From the NCBI GenBank assembly GCA_015179025.1, contig WHUX01000036.1:1-64000 (forward strand): DNA of 64,000 bases, read 5' to 3'. The notes under the pieces were generated by a model, which was not told where the DNA came from, searched no databases, and saw nothing but the letters and a program-made list of their open reading frames with translations. The position numbers and the translations under genes were made by a program. Shown piece by piece: positions 32,762 through 44,200 of the stretch (position 1 is its first letter; the number at the start of each line of letters is the position of its first letter). The stretch comes from Terfezia claveryi (lineage: Eukaryota; Ascomycota; Pezizomycetes; Pezizales; Pezizaceae).

Positions 32762-33078
32762 TGTTAAGCGACAAAAGAAACCCTCACGAAAAACAGGGCT
32801 TTTAGCTTGTTGGTAGCTTGACGGCGTGTAGTAGGTATTCACAGTGCTCGCTCGATGTGACTCCTTCTTGTTCTCGATCTCGATAACGATGATTTTCTCG
32901 TTCCCTTTTTCATCCCCCTCTCTAGGTATGACTGAAGGGGCCTTTATAGCCACCTCCTCGTAGGCCTGACACTAAACTAAGCTGGTAACGTTATCTATCT
33001 AATGCAAATAACTCGGAAAGCTTAAAATCAACACCCGATCCACGGGTCTCATTATCGGGCAAATATCAGCCCGTAACA
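32762..33078 (-). repeat. Gypsy LTR (5' end of the element)
   Basis: 317 bp starting TGTTAAG and ending CGTAACA. It pairs with 21302-21618. The adjacent internal sequence contains the putative primer-binding site. Confidence 0.93.
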
Positions 33079-36075
33079 GTACCACTAGTGACCCAACTAT
33101 ATCCTGACAGTAGCTGCAATGGGCACCTAATAGCTCTGCTTTTCTTATTACTTAGTCCCTATTATAGAGCCAGAGCACTTAGCTCCTGTATATTGAATGG
33201 GCTTAACCCCCCCCCTTGCAATTACGTTGCCTACCTTTATTTTCAAAATGAACTGGGAACCCTCTGAATTTTATGTCTTACCCTCTTAGTAAGTAAAGCT
33301 TCTCATTACTACTATAGATACATAAATACAAAGCTCAAGTAGTCCAACATTTGCCTACACACTATCTGTACATTTGTCTACATAATTCAGTAACGCTCTT
33401 TCTGTATGTACACTATGCACTTACTTTTACATGACATCTTTGATTCCCATATACCCTAGTGGCTGAAGAGGAGGAAAACTACATATAAAGGTACAAATTT
33501 CTGCAATTTCTGTTTAAAACCTATAGACTACCAAAATGCCAAAACAATGCTTTCTACGCTACAGCTCCCTACGATCACATATTTATCGTCAGTCAACCTC
33601 GGCCCTATTTCGGCCTATATAATTATCACCCATATTGTCGTTTGCTGGATCTGGAGCCAAGATTAAGATCAGTGTAGAGTACTTAGATTGGACGATTTCG
33701 ATTGAATCACATGAGTGGGCAAACGGACTAACAGCATTTGGAGGGTAATGCCACTTTAGGTACCAGACTACTGAATAAGGTAACAGTTTAGATTCTTCCA
33801 TGGTACTGTATATTCTGGAACTGGCCAAGACCTCATAGTACCAGCAGTATAGCTAGTCTGCCCTAGTATATGTAGCTTACCAAAAAAAAATTCTCATTGG
33901 CTCTTGTTATTATGCAGGAAACCCTAAATATCTAGCTACTTGAGCCCCTGGTGCATGATCAGATGTCCTTCAGATGAGGAAAAGGTTAGTTAGTACAGAG
34001 CCCAAGCATTATTGATATACTAGTCTAAAGTTCAAACCTCTAGACTTCCTAAATTATGTTTCTGACTGATGAATATCAACAAAGCGAGATGTAATTGCCA
34101 GATCGTGCATCACCAGCTTGCATAAAAGTAGGTGAAGTACCATCACAAAGCTTATATTGAGGTCCATCAATATTATTGTGAGTCAGGATTCTTCCTAGAA
34201 CGAGGCGTAACTCAGCATACATCCCTATGAAATTCGAAAGCAGCGGGTCCTGCTTAGTATCCTTCAGAGCCTCCGGATTCGCACTCGCTGCACAATACCA
34301 ATATGAATACATTACTACTACGAGACCATTCGCATCAAAAAGACCCTGATACGTCAACGTTGCCAGCTTTGATGAAGTGCTAGCCTTAATATTCACATCG
34401 CGAAAGGCTAGCGACCGTGGTCCACATTGGAATTGCCTAAGTGATTTGGTCAGTGTGGAGGGGTATAAAGATGGTTCCCTGGCTCTAGGCTTGCACGGGA
34501 TGGCTAGTTTTGCTGCGCATTGATTAATTGGCTAATATGCTTTTCCCGATAAATTCAGTAGTAGGAAGATGGTGGGACCGCAATGAACGTGACATGACCG
34601 CAAGAAAAAAATTTTAGCATCGAAATATCTCTGCATATCTGTTGTTCATGGAACTCAACAATACCTTCGAAATTGTCGTGCTAAATCCGTGAGCAGTTCA
34701 CCATCTGTACAACCCAAAATGCTAACCATCCTTGGTGAATAGAACTAACCAGATCCATCAAAGTAGATAAGCGAAAATCTTCCCCTGACCAAGTTCCGGA
34801 ATACCTGTTGTACATTAGCCACCACTAGTTGTACTGCGTTGGGGTCCGTGTACAATGATACCTGTCCGCTCAAATCTGAAATAGCGTGTTAGGGTCTCAG
34901 ACATAAAGTTAATGTATAGGTATCTTCCTACGCCAGATCTAATCAAAGTAGCCTAATACACAGGACATGACAAATTGGAGCGTGTGCTAAACTGATGGAG
35001 AACAATCCGACATGAATTCTACAAATTTAGTACTTTGTATACCAACCCTCTGCCTTACTGACGGCCACTACACGGCGGGATATAGAGGTATAGAGACTGT
35101 CCAAAAGCGTCTCCGGAAAGTCCTTCCAGTCCCTTGCAACGCATCTGCCAATACCTTCATGCTGGGCTCCAGGCATATTCATCAAATCCGCAAACCTTTA
35201 TGAAGTTGGCGATTCATGTATGCCCAAAACGTGTTCAATTAAATAAAGTCAGGAGAGCATGCAGGGTAGTCAGCAACTACCCGGTCATTGTCATAATGGA
35301 ACCATTGGCATACGAGTTTGGCGTTATGAGTCAATGAGTTGTTCTGTATGAAAATTGGATTGTCAATACCCAGAGTCTCTATATAGACATTAAGAAGGAC
35401 ATGTCTTAACAGTAGGATGTTAGTGGGAGAGGGATGTGCTTGGGCTGAAGTACCAGCTTGAGTTGATATATGAGAATACATAAAGGGAAGATATAACTAT
35501 TGAATATGTATGGAAACGAAGATATGAGGGAGATGCTACTCTATGATTATAATTAATTGAACTTTATATTATGATGTGACTATATGTTTAGAAGAAGTTA
35601 GACATTCACCAAGGTTGTGATAGCTACAATTTGATGCAAATCAAGTGCGCTGCATGTTCAGGGCTGTTATGCAAAGCATACATACATACATAAATGGAGG
35701 TGTGGAACCAGACTGGGAACTACATATTCATCAATATAACTGCCTATATCTGGCTCATGCACATTCTAGAATGATTTATTTATTTGGAGTGGAAATTGAC
35801 CAAAATAAACAGAATTGTTATTCACAAAAGCTCCTCTAAGGGGCTTCTGTTCCTTTGCTTCCGTTGCCACTTCCAAGCCCCGCGCATCCACAGTCCTTTT
35901 GAAGTCTCTTGTTCGCATTTAGGAGGGTATGGAGGATTTTAATGCTGAAGAATGGAGGGACATTTCGAGGACAGACCAAATTGTCAGTGTTGATATGATG
36001 GATATCGCGATCTCAGCGGCAGGAAGAAGAAAGCCCTAAAGACGGTGTTCGCAAGTGGGTCTCCGACATATAAAG
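33079..36075. other. Region between the gypsy and copia elements, no supported gene
   Basis: The longest frame (34076-34396, minus) has coding-like composition (LFDANGLVVVMYSYWYC...) but starts with GTG and no splice partners could be fixed, so it is not called. The rest has only short frames. Confidence 0.4.
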
Positions 36076-36343
36076 TGTAAGATTACAAGGTTATGTAGCG
36101 GAGGAATCGTGAAGATAATCGATCGTGTATATTCAAAAGAGGAGATATCTAGATATCGCTATAGACTTATTGCTATGGTTCTAGTGCTTTACAGAAGAAA
36201 TCCCATTTTTCCTACGACATATCCAGCTCCTTATATCCTGCTTTCCCTAATTAAGACCGGCCTCTTTGGGATCCTTGATCCTACCCTGGTTTCCGCAGAA
36301 TTCAAACTGTCCTATCTCGGCTAGCGAGAGAGTAATTCCAACA
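36076..36343 (-). repeat. Copia LTR (3' end of the element)
   Basis: 268 bp, identical to 41019-41286 except A/G, T/C and A/G differences. Related to the older solo LTR at 8383-8677. Confidence 0.95.
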
Positions 36344-36406
36344 CTCTCCCCTACTCGAGCGTCCATACATTCATTCCGGCTGTCATTAGTTCTTCTTCCA
36401 TCATGT

Positions 36407-38521
36407 CTAGGATTGGAGTATCATAACTGTCGACATCCATCTGTCTTTCCAGCCATTCACAGAGGTCATCGGCAAGAGCTTCGTCAGAAGATCTGCTGGG
36501 TTGTCTTTCCCTAGTATCGTACGTATCTTCAAGCGTTCTAGTCGTACTTGCTGTCGGAGATAGTAGAATTGGTGCTCTATATGTCAGCTCCTCCATGTGA
36601 ATTTGGTGGCTTTGCTCAAATTGTAAGCTTCTTCGCTGTCTGTTACTAAGGTTGGTACATTCATTATTCCTAGCTCCGAGAGAAATTGGTTCAACCAGGC
36701 TGCATCCTTCGCTCCTTCGCAGTCGCTGATGTATTCTGCTTCGGTGATTGACAACGTCACGATGTCCTGCCTTCGACTGTACCATCCTATCAGTTGGTTC
36801 CCCAGTGTCATCAGAACTCCTGTCTGTGATTGGGCTTCCTCCTCTCCATATGATGCGTCTGCGAATATATTGATTGCCAATTCGTTGGCTTCTGGCTTCT
36901 TTAATTGCAGCCCATCATACTTTGTCGAGTACAAATACCGCAAGATCTGGAGGGCTGTCTGGTAGTGCTTCAGGGTATGATCCTTGGTCCTTCGTCCTAA
37001 CAAGTTGACATGAATCGAGATCTCAGGTCTCATCATTCGAGCGATAAAGAGTAACCTCCCTATCACTGCCTGGTATTTTGCTACTTCCTCGTGGCTTCCG
37101 TCGCTGGTGTATTGCTGTGCGTCTAGTGGTAGAGATCGCTTTCCTCTAAGAACACCATGTTGATTGATCTGGAGTAAGAAGCTTTTCGTTATTGATTCTA
37201 TGAGGTGAGTTTGTGTTAGTACAACTTGTTCCTTTGACCAATACAACTCCATCCCAAGCATATTCGAAGGTTTTCCTCGCTTATCTAACTCGACTCTTCC
37301 TTTAATGCCTCTTTCTATCTTATCGAGATCTTCTTCCGTAGGGGCGATCCCAAGGAGGTCATCAATATGAGTCCCAATAATAGTGTCGTGGCTTCGGGTA
37401 GTGTAGGTTCCTTCATCTCCTATACACTGGTATATCCCGAGTGTGGAGAGAATATCGCAGAGGGTTTTGAACCATTCGTGTCCTGCTTGCTTTAAGCCAT
37501 AGAGGGCTTTATCGAGCTTCCAGTATTCGACCTTTCCTTCTTCATTCACATCTGTGATGTAGACATCGTGTTTAAGGAGAGCTTGCAAGTATACAGCTAC
37601 AACATCCCATTAGCGGATTGCCCAATCTCGGTGAAGGGCGATGACCAGGAGGATTTTGAGCGTTTCAGGGCGCATCATTTGTGCGTAGGTTTCGTCGTAG
37701 TTGACACCTGCTTCTTGGGTGAATCCTCTCCCAACCTTGCAAGCTTTGTATTTTTCAATACTTCCGTCTGCTTTTCTTTTGACTAGGTATACCCATTTGG
37801 TGTCAACAATCCGTGTTCCTTTGGGGATTTCGGATTTATTGATCTTGGTGTATACCCCATATCGATTCAATTGCTCTCATTCTTTAGCTCGAGCTTTAGC
37901 CCATTCTAAGGCTTGTGGAGAGTTGCGGGCTTGCTTATCGGTTGGGTGATCCAGATCAGCTCCTACTGCGAATATCTTCCTCTGGACTGGCTGTCGCTCT
38001 GATTTCCTGGTACTGACCATGCTTTTCCAATCTCGAGTAGTCTTTCTAGGCCTCTTTATTGGAGGTGGTGCCACGGGTTGGGGAACTAGTATTGGTGATG
38101 TTGGGTCTTCCAGGATAATGTCATTTTCCCTAGGCCCTTTACTAGGGGCTTCATCCGGAGATTCTAAGCCGCTAGTCTCCAAACTTTCTATAGGGACTGG
38201 CCGGAGAGCGAGCTTAATCTGGCTGGTATCTGTTCGCACCTAGTAGCTCTTAAAACTTTCTGTATAACCGATTATATTGGCTTCATAGCTTCTTGGAGAG
38301 AGCTTATCGGAGATGTCATAGTTAAAACAGAGGACTCGCTGTCCGAATGGTCTTAGCTTTGTTCGCTCGGCCTCTGGGTCCTTTTTGAGCATGATTTCGA
38401 TAGGGGTTTTTCCTTGAAGAGTTTTGTGGGGAATCCGATTTTTTGTGTAGGCTACCCAGCTCGAAGCTTTGTCCCACAGACTTTTAGGTAGAGTTGACCC
38501 TATTAGAGTAGTCCTACTCAT
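36407..38521 (-). pseudogene. Copia pol: integrase end, reverse transcriptase, RNase H
   Basis: One continuous frame from 38521 to the terminal TAG at 36407-36409, interrupted by four stops: TAG 38240-38242, TGA 37877-37879, TAA 37610-37612 and TGA 36584-36586. It shows the integrase C-terminal segment (ERANRTIL..SRT, NRIPHKTLQGKTPIE), reverse transcriptase (VDTKWVYLVKR, LDKALYGLKQAGHEW, THIDDLLG active site) and RNase H (NIFADASYG, LIGWYSRRQ, LSITEAEYIS, NPADLLTK). The context predicts Gln, Trp, Gln or Arg at the stops, each one transition away. Catalytic Asp pairs are kept. No full-length product is possible as the sequence stands. Confidence 0.9.
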
Positions 38522-39577
38522 AGTAAGGATCGTTCGATTTGCTCGTTCGATTATAGCATTTGTTTCACTATGCTTTGGATAGTTTCTTTAGAGGCTATGC
38601 CTCATTGCTTTAGTTCTTCTTGAAGCTCATTGTTGCAGAATTCTCCTCCCCAGTCTGCTTGGATTGGCTGACTCATAGGGTTGTGGCTGCTGCCAGTTTG
38701 TTAATTATTTCAATTAACGCTTTTCCAGTCTCACTCTTCTTTTGAAGGGGCTGTACAGCTATATACTGGCTGAAGTCGTCCACATCACTAGCAGATATTG
38801 GTATTGTTTGCTAGGTGTGGGAGGTTCGATTGGTTCGACAAGGTCTGCATGGACCCGTTCTAGAAGTCGGTTTGTCCTGATCTGTAGATCTTTGGGCTGC
38901 TTGGGTGTAGCCAGTTTGGTGGCCTTCCCTTGTTCACACGCCTTGCATCGGATCTTCTCTTTCTGATTCTTCAGGTATTCAGGGAAAGTTTTAAGGGTAT
39001 TATAGGAAATGTATCCATACCTTTCGTGTAGGCTGATTGCAGCTTCTTTTTCCTTAATCCTTTTTATTCCTGCTCCTTCCAGTTTTCGGCTGTATTCTCA
39101 GGCTTGATCCACATCCATCAATATCTCGATCTATTTTGTAGAGTACCTTTCTTCCTGTCTTTAGTTCTACCTTGCCCTTTTTTCCTTGTATGATGAAGTC
39201 CTCTGGCATCCGAAGGCCGCTAATAATATTGCTGTATGTGGGGTTATATAAGCATTACTCATGACTGATATTTCGGCCATTGTGTCTGAAGACTAGCGTT
39301 CCTATAGTGTGGCAAATGGACTCGTTGGTTGTGGGCGGATACCTTAATACTGAGGTTGTGTTGGACATCGGTAAGTCAGTCGTATTCATTGGTCATGTGG
39401 TGGGTGGCTGCTGTTCATACTCATAACATCCTTCTCGTCCTACCTGGTCTTCCCAATTCGGACAACCTTGATGTGACTTCTTCTTCATCAGTTTCTTCAT
39501 TGTCGGAGTCTTCCTTCTTAGCCTTCTTGACCTTTCTTTTTCGTGCTTTTTGGTAAAGCACTCGGCTTCTGTATGGT
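38522..39577 (-). pseudogene. Copia pol: GAG-pre-integrase and integrase core, heavily broken
   Basis: Short readable blocks include RYGYISYNTLK and CKACEQGKATKLATP (zinc-binding part), then HADLVEPI (first Asp) and QADWGGEFCNNELQ (second Asp), followed by an E in IIERANRT after a frame change near 38570-38590. Stops are much denser here than in the reverse transcriptase. The protease could not be placed with confidence. Confidence 0.65.
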
Positions 39578-40375
39578 TTAGCCCCTTCCATCCTTTGCTG
39601 ATGTAGTAATCACATCGTTTGCCATTATCTCCTTGATCGCGTCCTCTGCCAGCTCTTGTTTGAGCACTACTGGGTTTTGTACCGATTCTCCAGCATTATC
39701 TCCCCTCCTCTTCCCTTTTTGCCTTCCTGGAATGTATGTTTGAGATGTATAGTGATATCTCCATAGATAAGTCCACTCTTCATCTGAATATTTTCGATGA
39801 GAGTGTTGTAGTAGGGCGGAAGAGTGGCTAGCAGAAAACGTCCCTTTGGCTTGGTCGTTTTTGCTTAATCCTGTCAATATTGTTTTGAATTCTTTAAGGT
39901 CGTCTAGGATCGTTCCTCCCAGCATAGATCTCATGAATCCCTATTTTTGTCGAACTCGCTAATATGTTCTTCGATTGAACTATTTCTATCGTCATAGCTG
40001 AGTTTGATGACTCTAATAAGTAGAGCTCCGAGTGTAGTAACAGTTTTGCCTTCGAATTTGCCTTCAGCTCTTTATAGGCTTCGTTAGCTGTTCTGGCTAG
40101 TCCGATGATAACTACAACTCTTTCTCACAATTTCTTTTCATTATGAGGATTGCGAAGTTGTTATCTTTTTTCCAGGCTTTAGCATCTGCATCCCTGGCTT
40201 TTCCGATGGCTGTAGGATCTGGATCTTGGACATCTCTAGTGACAATTTCCCATATAGTCTTATCTTTGTGTTTATAGCTGCTAAGCATTTGCTCAATAGA
40301 TAATATCCATTGAGCATAGTCCTGTTGTCCGCTAAGTTTGGGCTCGATCTTTAGAATTGATCGTTCTTTAGACAT
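39578..40375 (-). pseudogene. Copia gag
   Basis: ATG at 40375 starts a copia-type gag: SKERSILKIEPKLSGQQDYAQWILSIE-like opening, matching the usual 'L.G..Y..W' fold of plant and fungal copia gags, then stops between 40112 and 39935, and a second open part (39934-39578) with a charged region. No zinc knuckle is visible. A separate small frame at 40536-40865 lies between gag and the primer site and is probably leader sequence. Confidence 0.6.
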
Positions 40376-41000
40376 AGTTACTGGAGGTAGTGTTGGTGAT
40401 CTGGTGGTGGAGGAGGTGGAGTTCTTGCTCTTCGCCCTCTTCTTCTTCCGACTTGGATATTAATCGGAAGATCTGGGTATTCAATTTCGTGTTCTGACTC
40501 GGATGTTGGGGCTGGTTTGCTAAGTCACTACTCATTTAAATGAGTGCTGGGTGTATCTGATCGAAGCTTATTAATTGGTCCTTATACTGGATTCCTTCGT
40601 CCAGTAGGGATATTTCTGCTTCTTTGGTATCGAGGTCGGTTAAGAGATCTCCAAGCTCTTGATAATTTCCTTCTCTTCGTTCCTTTATCGCTAGTGTCTC
40701 GTTATATAGCCCACTCTTGCGTAATTCCTGTTCTAGGTATTCAGTGTCTGACAGCGGTTCTCTTGAGGTTGTGGTGATTTCTGAAGATTTGTTTCCCGAG
40801 AGGTTTTTGAAGAGTTGCTTGTTTTGACGGTTTATTTTCTTTGACCAGGATCTGTGTGTAGGCATATGCGGAGCTTTGCAGGGTTTCTTGGCAACGATAG
40901 GGCGGCCACGGCTTTTGGGCTTCTGCTTTCTGAACGGCAGTGTTACTGGGTTGATACCACAGATATCTCAACTGTCTTTTGTTCTTATTGCTTTTGCCTG

Positions 41001-41018
41001 AGCGCCGGGCTCATAACC
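41001..41018 (-). promoter_or_regulatory. Copia primer-binding site, half-tRNA(iMet) type
   Basis: On the plus strand AGCGCCGGGCTCATAACC directly touches the 5' LTR. It reproduces the 5' part of an initiator methionine tRNA up to the anticodon loop (CTCATAA, anticodon CAT). Drosophila copia and yeast Ty5 are known to prime from such a cleaved tRNA half. Most LTR elements instead pair with a tRNA 3' end ending CCA. Confidence 0.8.
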
Positions 41019-41286
41019 TGTAAGATTACGAGGTTATGTAGCGGAGGAATCGTGAAGATAATCGATCGTGTATATTCAAAAGAGGAGATATCTAGATATC
41101 GCTATAGACTTATTGCTATGGTTCTAGTGCTCTACAGAAGAAATCCCATTTTTCCTACGACATATCCAGCTCCTTATATCCTGCTTTCCCTAATTGAGAC
41201 CGGCCTCTTTGGGATCCTTGATCCTACCCTGGTTTCCGCAGAATTCAAACTGTCCTATCTCGGCTAGCGAGAGAGTAATTCCAACA
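41019..41286 (-). repeat. Copia LTR (5' end of the element)
   Basis: 268 bp, TG...CA bounded, followed by TAAAG. Confidence 0.95.
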
Positions 41287-41291
41287 TAAAG

Positions 41292-44200
41292 TGCGATTGA
41301 TGCCAGCATTGGTGTGAGCTTGGAGGGGCTGAGCTGGGAATAGCGTGTTAGTGGGTGGGGTTGAGATGGCATTGATGGTTCTGTTTGTAGCAAGCTGTAT
41401 CAGGGCTCTATATTTACGGATATCTATGCCTACATACATATATGGGAGTATTCAAGCATATACACGCATATATATACATATGCAAACTTTTCCAAATAGG
41501 AATGAGGAAAAGACTTTTGATCTGCACCTCCGTACTTTTTGCCACCAAGCTGTATCAAACCTGAGCCTGCGCCAGGGTATCCCAATGAGGAGTAGTTTGG
41601 TCAAGTTCCATAACCCTATAAGTCCAGGATTAGCGTTCGTTTTTGGTGAGCTGCGGCGATACTGTGATTGCGAATTACAGTCAGTAATTGGCTGGTCAAA
41701 AGGTTGCTGGACAAGCTTATGTTGACCTGTTGTCATCTGAGGTGTTGACGGAAATAGTCTTATCTCCTACCCATGGCCAAAGTAGACACTTCAGGAGCCA
41801 CCTTGTACAAAGATGCCTACTACCTAATAATCATTACAAGAGCTTCACTCAATATGTGAACACGGAGGAAGGTAAGCTAAGGTCGATTGTCTATTGCCCC
41901 GGTCTCGTATCTTGCAGATTGCTAGGGTCATTCATAGATTAAGTAAGTAGGTAGTTCATCAGCACCATAGACTGCACCCTATCATTATTACCTTTTAGGC
42001 GATTTCCAAGACCAGTTACTTGCAGATACACTTTAATAAAGCATGATGTGTTGGGGCCCGCTATATCCTGCAACCCAAGACAAGTAAATGCGCATCGTAG
42101 AAACTCCAGGCAAGACTGATGTCCGTGTTTGGGACATCCGTATATGGGGTTGCTGAAATGATATCACCCATGTAGGCTTTTCCTATACTGGCTGACGATG
42201 TTCTGGTTATTTGCTCCAGAAACATAGGGAATGACAATGCCGTACTGGGATTTGTTTCATAGTGGCCATGCATCAGCAAACGTTACAAGTGCAATATCGA
42301 TTCTTGGGTCAACATATCGGCAAACACGAGGGGCAATGGGACTTATGTACACTGCATTATTAGGTAGAGATTGGCATACCCTGACCAAAAGTCCAATCAT
42401 AATAGACTTATACCAGGTACACTCCCCCAGGCCCACAGAAATCTCCAGGACAGAAGTTTGAATAGATGCTAAGATTTGGTGGATCGCTCGTCCACACATT
42501 GTTGATATATAGGAAATACTCTATTGAGTTGCAGCCAGCCATATCATGATCAATGAAGCACAGGTGAACGCCACCTGCTAAACAATTAACATGCAATCTA
42601 GGGGATCAAACCCGGAGCCTATGTGGCATCGAAACCAAACAACCCTCGCTAGCAACATTATATTGAAAACCAGAGCCTTGGCAAATTGAGGTGGGATGTA
42701 ACCCCAATTTTCCTGTTAACCGCTGGGTTACCTAGATTTTCTGTCCGTCCGAGCATCCCCAGTACTCGACGAATTGCCTGAATGCATGGCCACTCACCGC
42801 CCAAACCACATGGCGACCAGGGCTAAGTACATGTATGCAATCGAGTCTCAAGCGCCTATATTTGTTGGAAACTACATATCTCCTGAGCCGCATCATGATG
42901 TTCGTACAAGGCTGACTGTAGTGCGTTTGAGTCGAACTCATGGCACACTTATATCGATAGGGATATTGGTGGGATGACCACCCATCCCACGAACGACTAT
43001 GATAGCTACCCACCGTATTAATGGGATGCCGATGTTTGAAGCTTCCTTCGTTAGTTATTTCATTCAATATTCCCCGACCCAAATTCTTGAGATCTATGGT
43101 GGATCCCCTTAACAATTCACCACCTTTTGGTAACACAATTGCTATATTACAAGCCTCATATCTGTCCGGCTGCACTCTTTGTTTCCAAACTGACACCAAT
43201 GGGCACTGGTAAAGCCTTCAAGCTTATTATTTCACCCTGGACATGAGTTCCCTTGTCCCTCGGAATTAGAAGCGAAGTCGGCGGACTATAGGAAGGCTAG
43301 CCGGGGAAGAGGCAACCATCTGATCTCGTGCTGCAATCGCCATTGCATTTGATCGAGGTGCATATTAAACTTAAGCCAAATTTGATGGCCTCAACACAAC
43401 CAAGCAAGACCTCAACCTGGAAACTTGGAGCCGCAAATTACTGTAGCTGTTAAACAGCCTTAAGTATGCTATAAGTGTTCTCATTTTGCTATATCGAAGG
43501 GAATCCTCAAGGGTAGGTACTGGCAAATACATAATTCCCAGGCTTTCATCCATATATCTTGAATTTGAAGCATTTGACTCTGTATATAAGAGATAGAGAC
43601 ATACATATATTGTTAAAGACCATAAAGGAGAAGTTTGATCATACACAAATTCCAAACGTAGAAATGTCGTTACTAAGTGCATTGCTGCTTCCACGCAAGT
43701 GTCCGCATTCCATGCACCTTACGTACGCACATGTACGGGCATGTTGACAATACTATTATACATCGCGACTGACCGAGGCCTTCGCAATTCCTTCGATCAG
43801 CCCCAAACAAATAACCGCTGAAAGTTCGAGGTTCCTGTAGTATTGGCGCCGAGTTTTTGACGCAAGGCGCACTAGCTATAGGTAGAATTTAGCTTGATTC
43901 ACTCCAGAACCTGGATCTTTGTGAGCCAGATTGCATATGGTAGGCAGTGAGACACGGTGTCACCTGTACATGTCTAACTTGTTACGAAATGGTTCAAAAT
44001 CAGTCCAATAATGATTTCAGAAGTAATATGCGTCACGGCCAGCCATTTTAACACATTTTGAGTTATGCGGAAAGTGATTCACGGAGCAAAAGTAAACTGT
44101 AGCTTTCGGTGCCTACAACTTGGCGATACTCAGACCTAATACTCCATGTACAACTGCATTAAATCTCCCTATATACACTAATTGCCACCTCCCAGCTGAC

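Larger units (their letters stand above)
21302..33078 (-). mobile_element. Ty3/gypsy LTR retrotransposon, interrupted by two foldback-like insertions
   Basis: Two 317-bp direct repeats (21302-21618 and 32762-33078), each starting TGTTAAG and ending CGTAACA, bound an internal region encoding, in minus-strand order, gag, protease, reverse transcriptase, RNase H and integrase. RNase H before integrase identifies the gypsy type. Subtracting the insertions (2390 and 2395 bp) leaves a normal 6992-bp element. The LTRs differ at only five positions, all transitions. Inside the 5' LTR the sequence TGGAGCCAAAGG (minus, about 32750-32761) is a possible tRNA primer site, and a purine tract GATGAAGGGGG abuts the 3' LTR. 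Flanks GCAC (left) and GTAC (right) may be a 4-bp duplication with one transition. Several stops make it non-autonomous now. Confidence 0.92.
36076..41286 (-). mobile_element. Full-length Ty1/copia LTR retrotransposon (5211 bp) with 5-bp target duplication
   Basis: Two 268-bp LTRs (36076-36343 and 41019-41286), TGTAAGATTAC...GTAATTCCAACA on the plus strand, are flanked by the perfect duplication TAAAG (36071-36075 and 41287-41291). The internal order on the minus strand is gag, protease region, integrase, reverse transcriptase, RNase H, the copia arrangement. The sequence next to the 5' LTR (41001-41018) matches the anticodon arm of initiator Met tRNA, implying half-tRNA priming. A GTAGGGGAGAG purine tract abuts the 3' LTR. 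The LTRs differ at three positions, all transitions, so insertion is recent on an evolutionary scale, yet coding is broken by stops and at least one frameshift. Confidence 0.95.

Noticed and set aside
34076..34396. 107-codon minus-strand frame with protein-like composition
   Set aside because: Begins with GTG, no methionine start or splice partner could be found, and no family is recognised.
42605..42630. GGTTTGATCCC-like sequence (minus strand) resembling a tRNA T-loop
   Set aside because: The T-stem is only partly paired and the rest of the cloverleaf is missing.
42061..43199. Cluster of minus-strand frames suggesting a spliced secreted protein
   Set aside because: Attractive cysteine-rich pieces, but no consistent set of GT..AG introns joins them into one frame.
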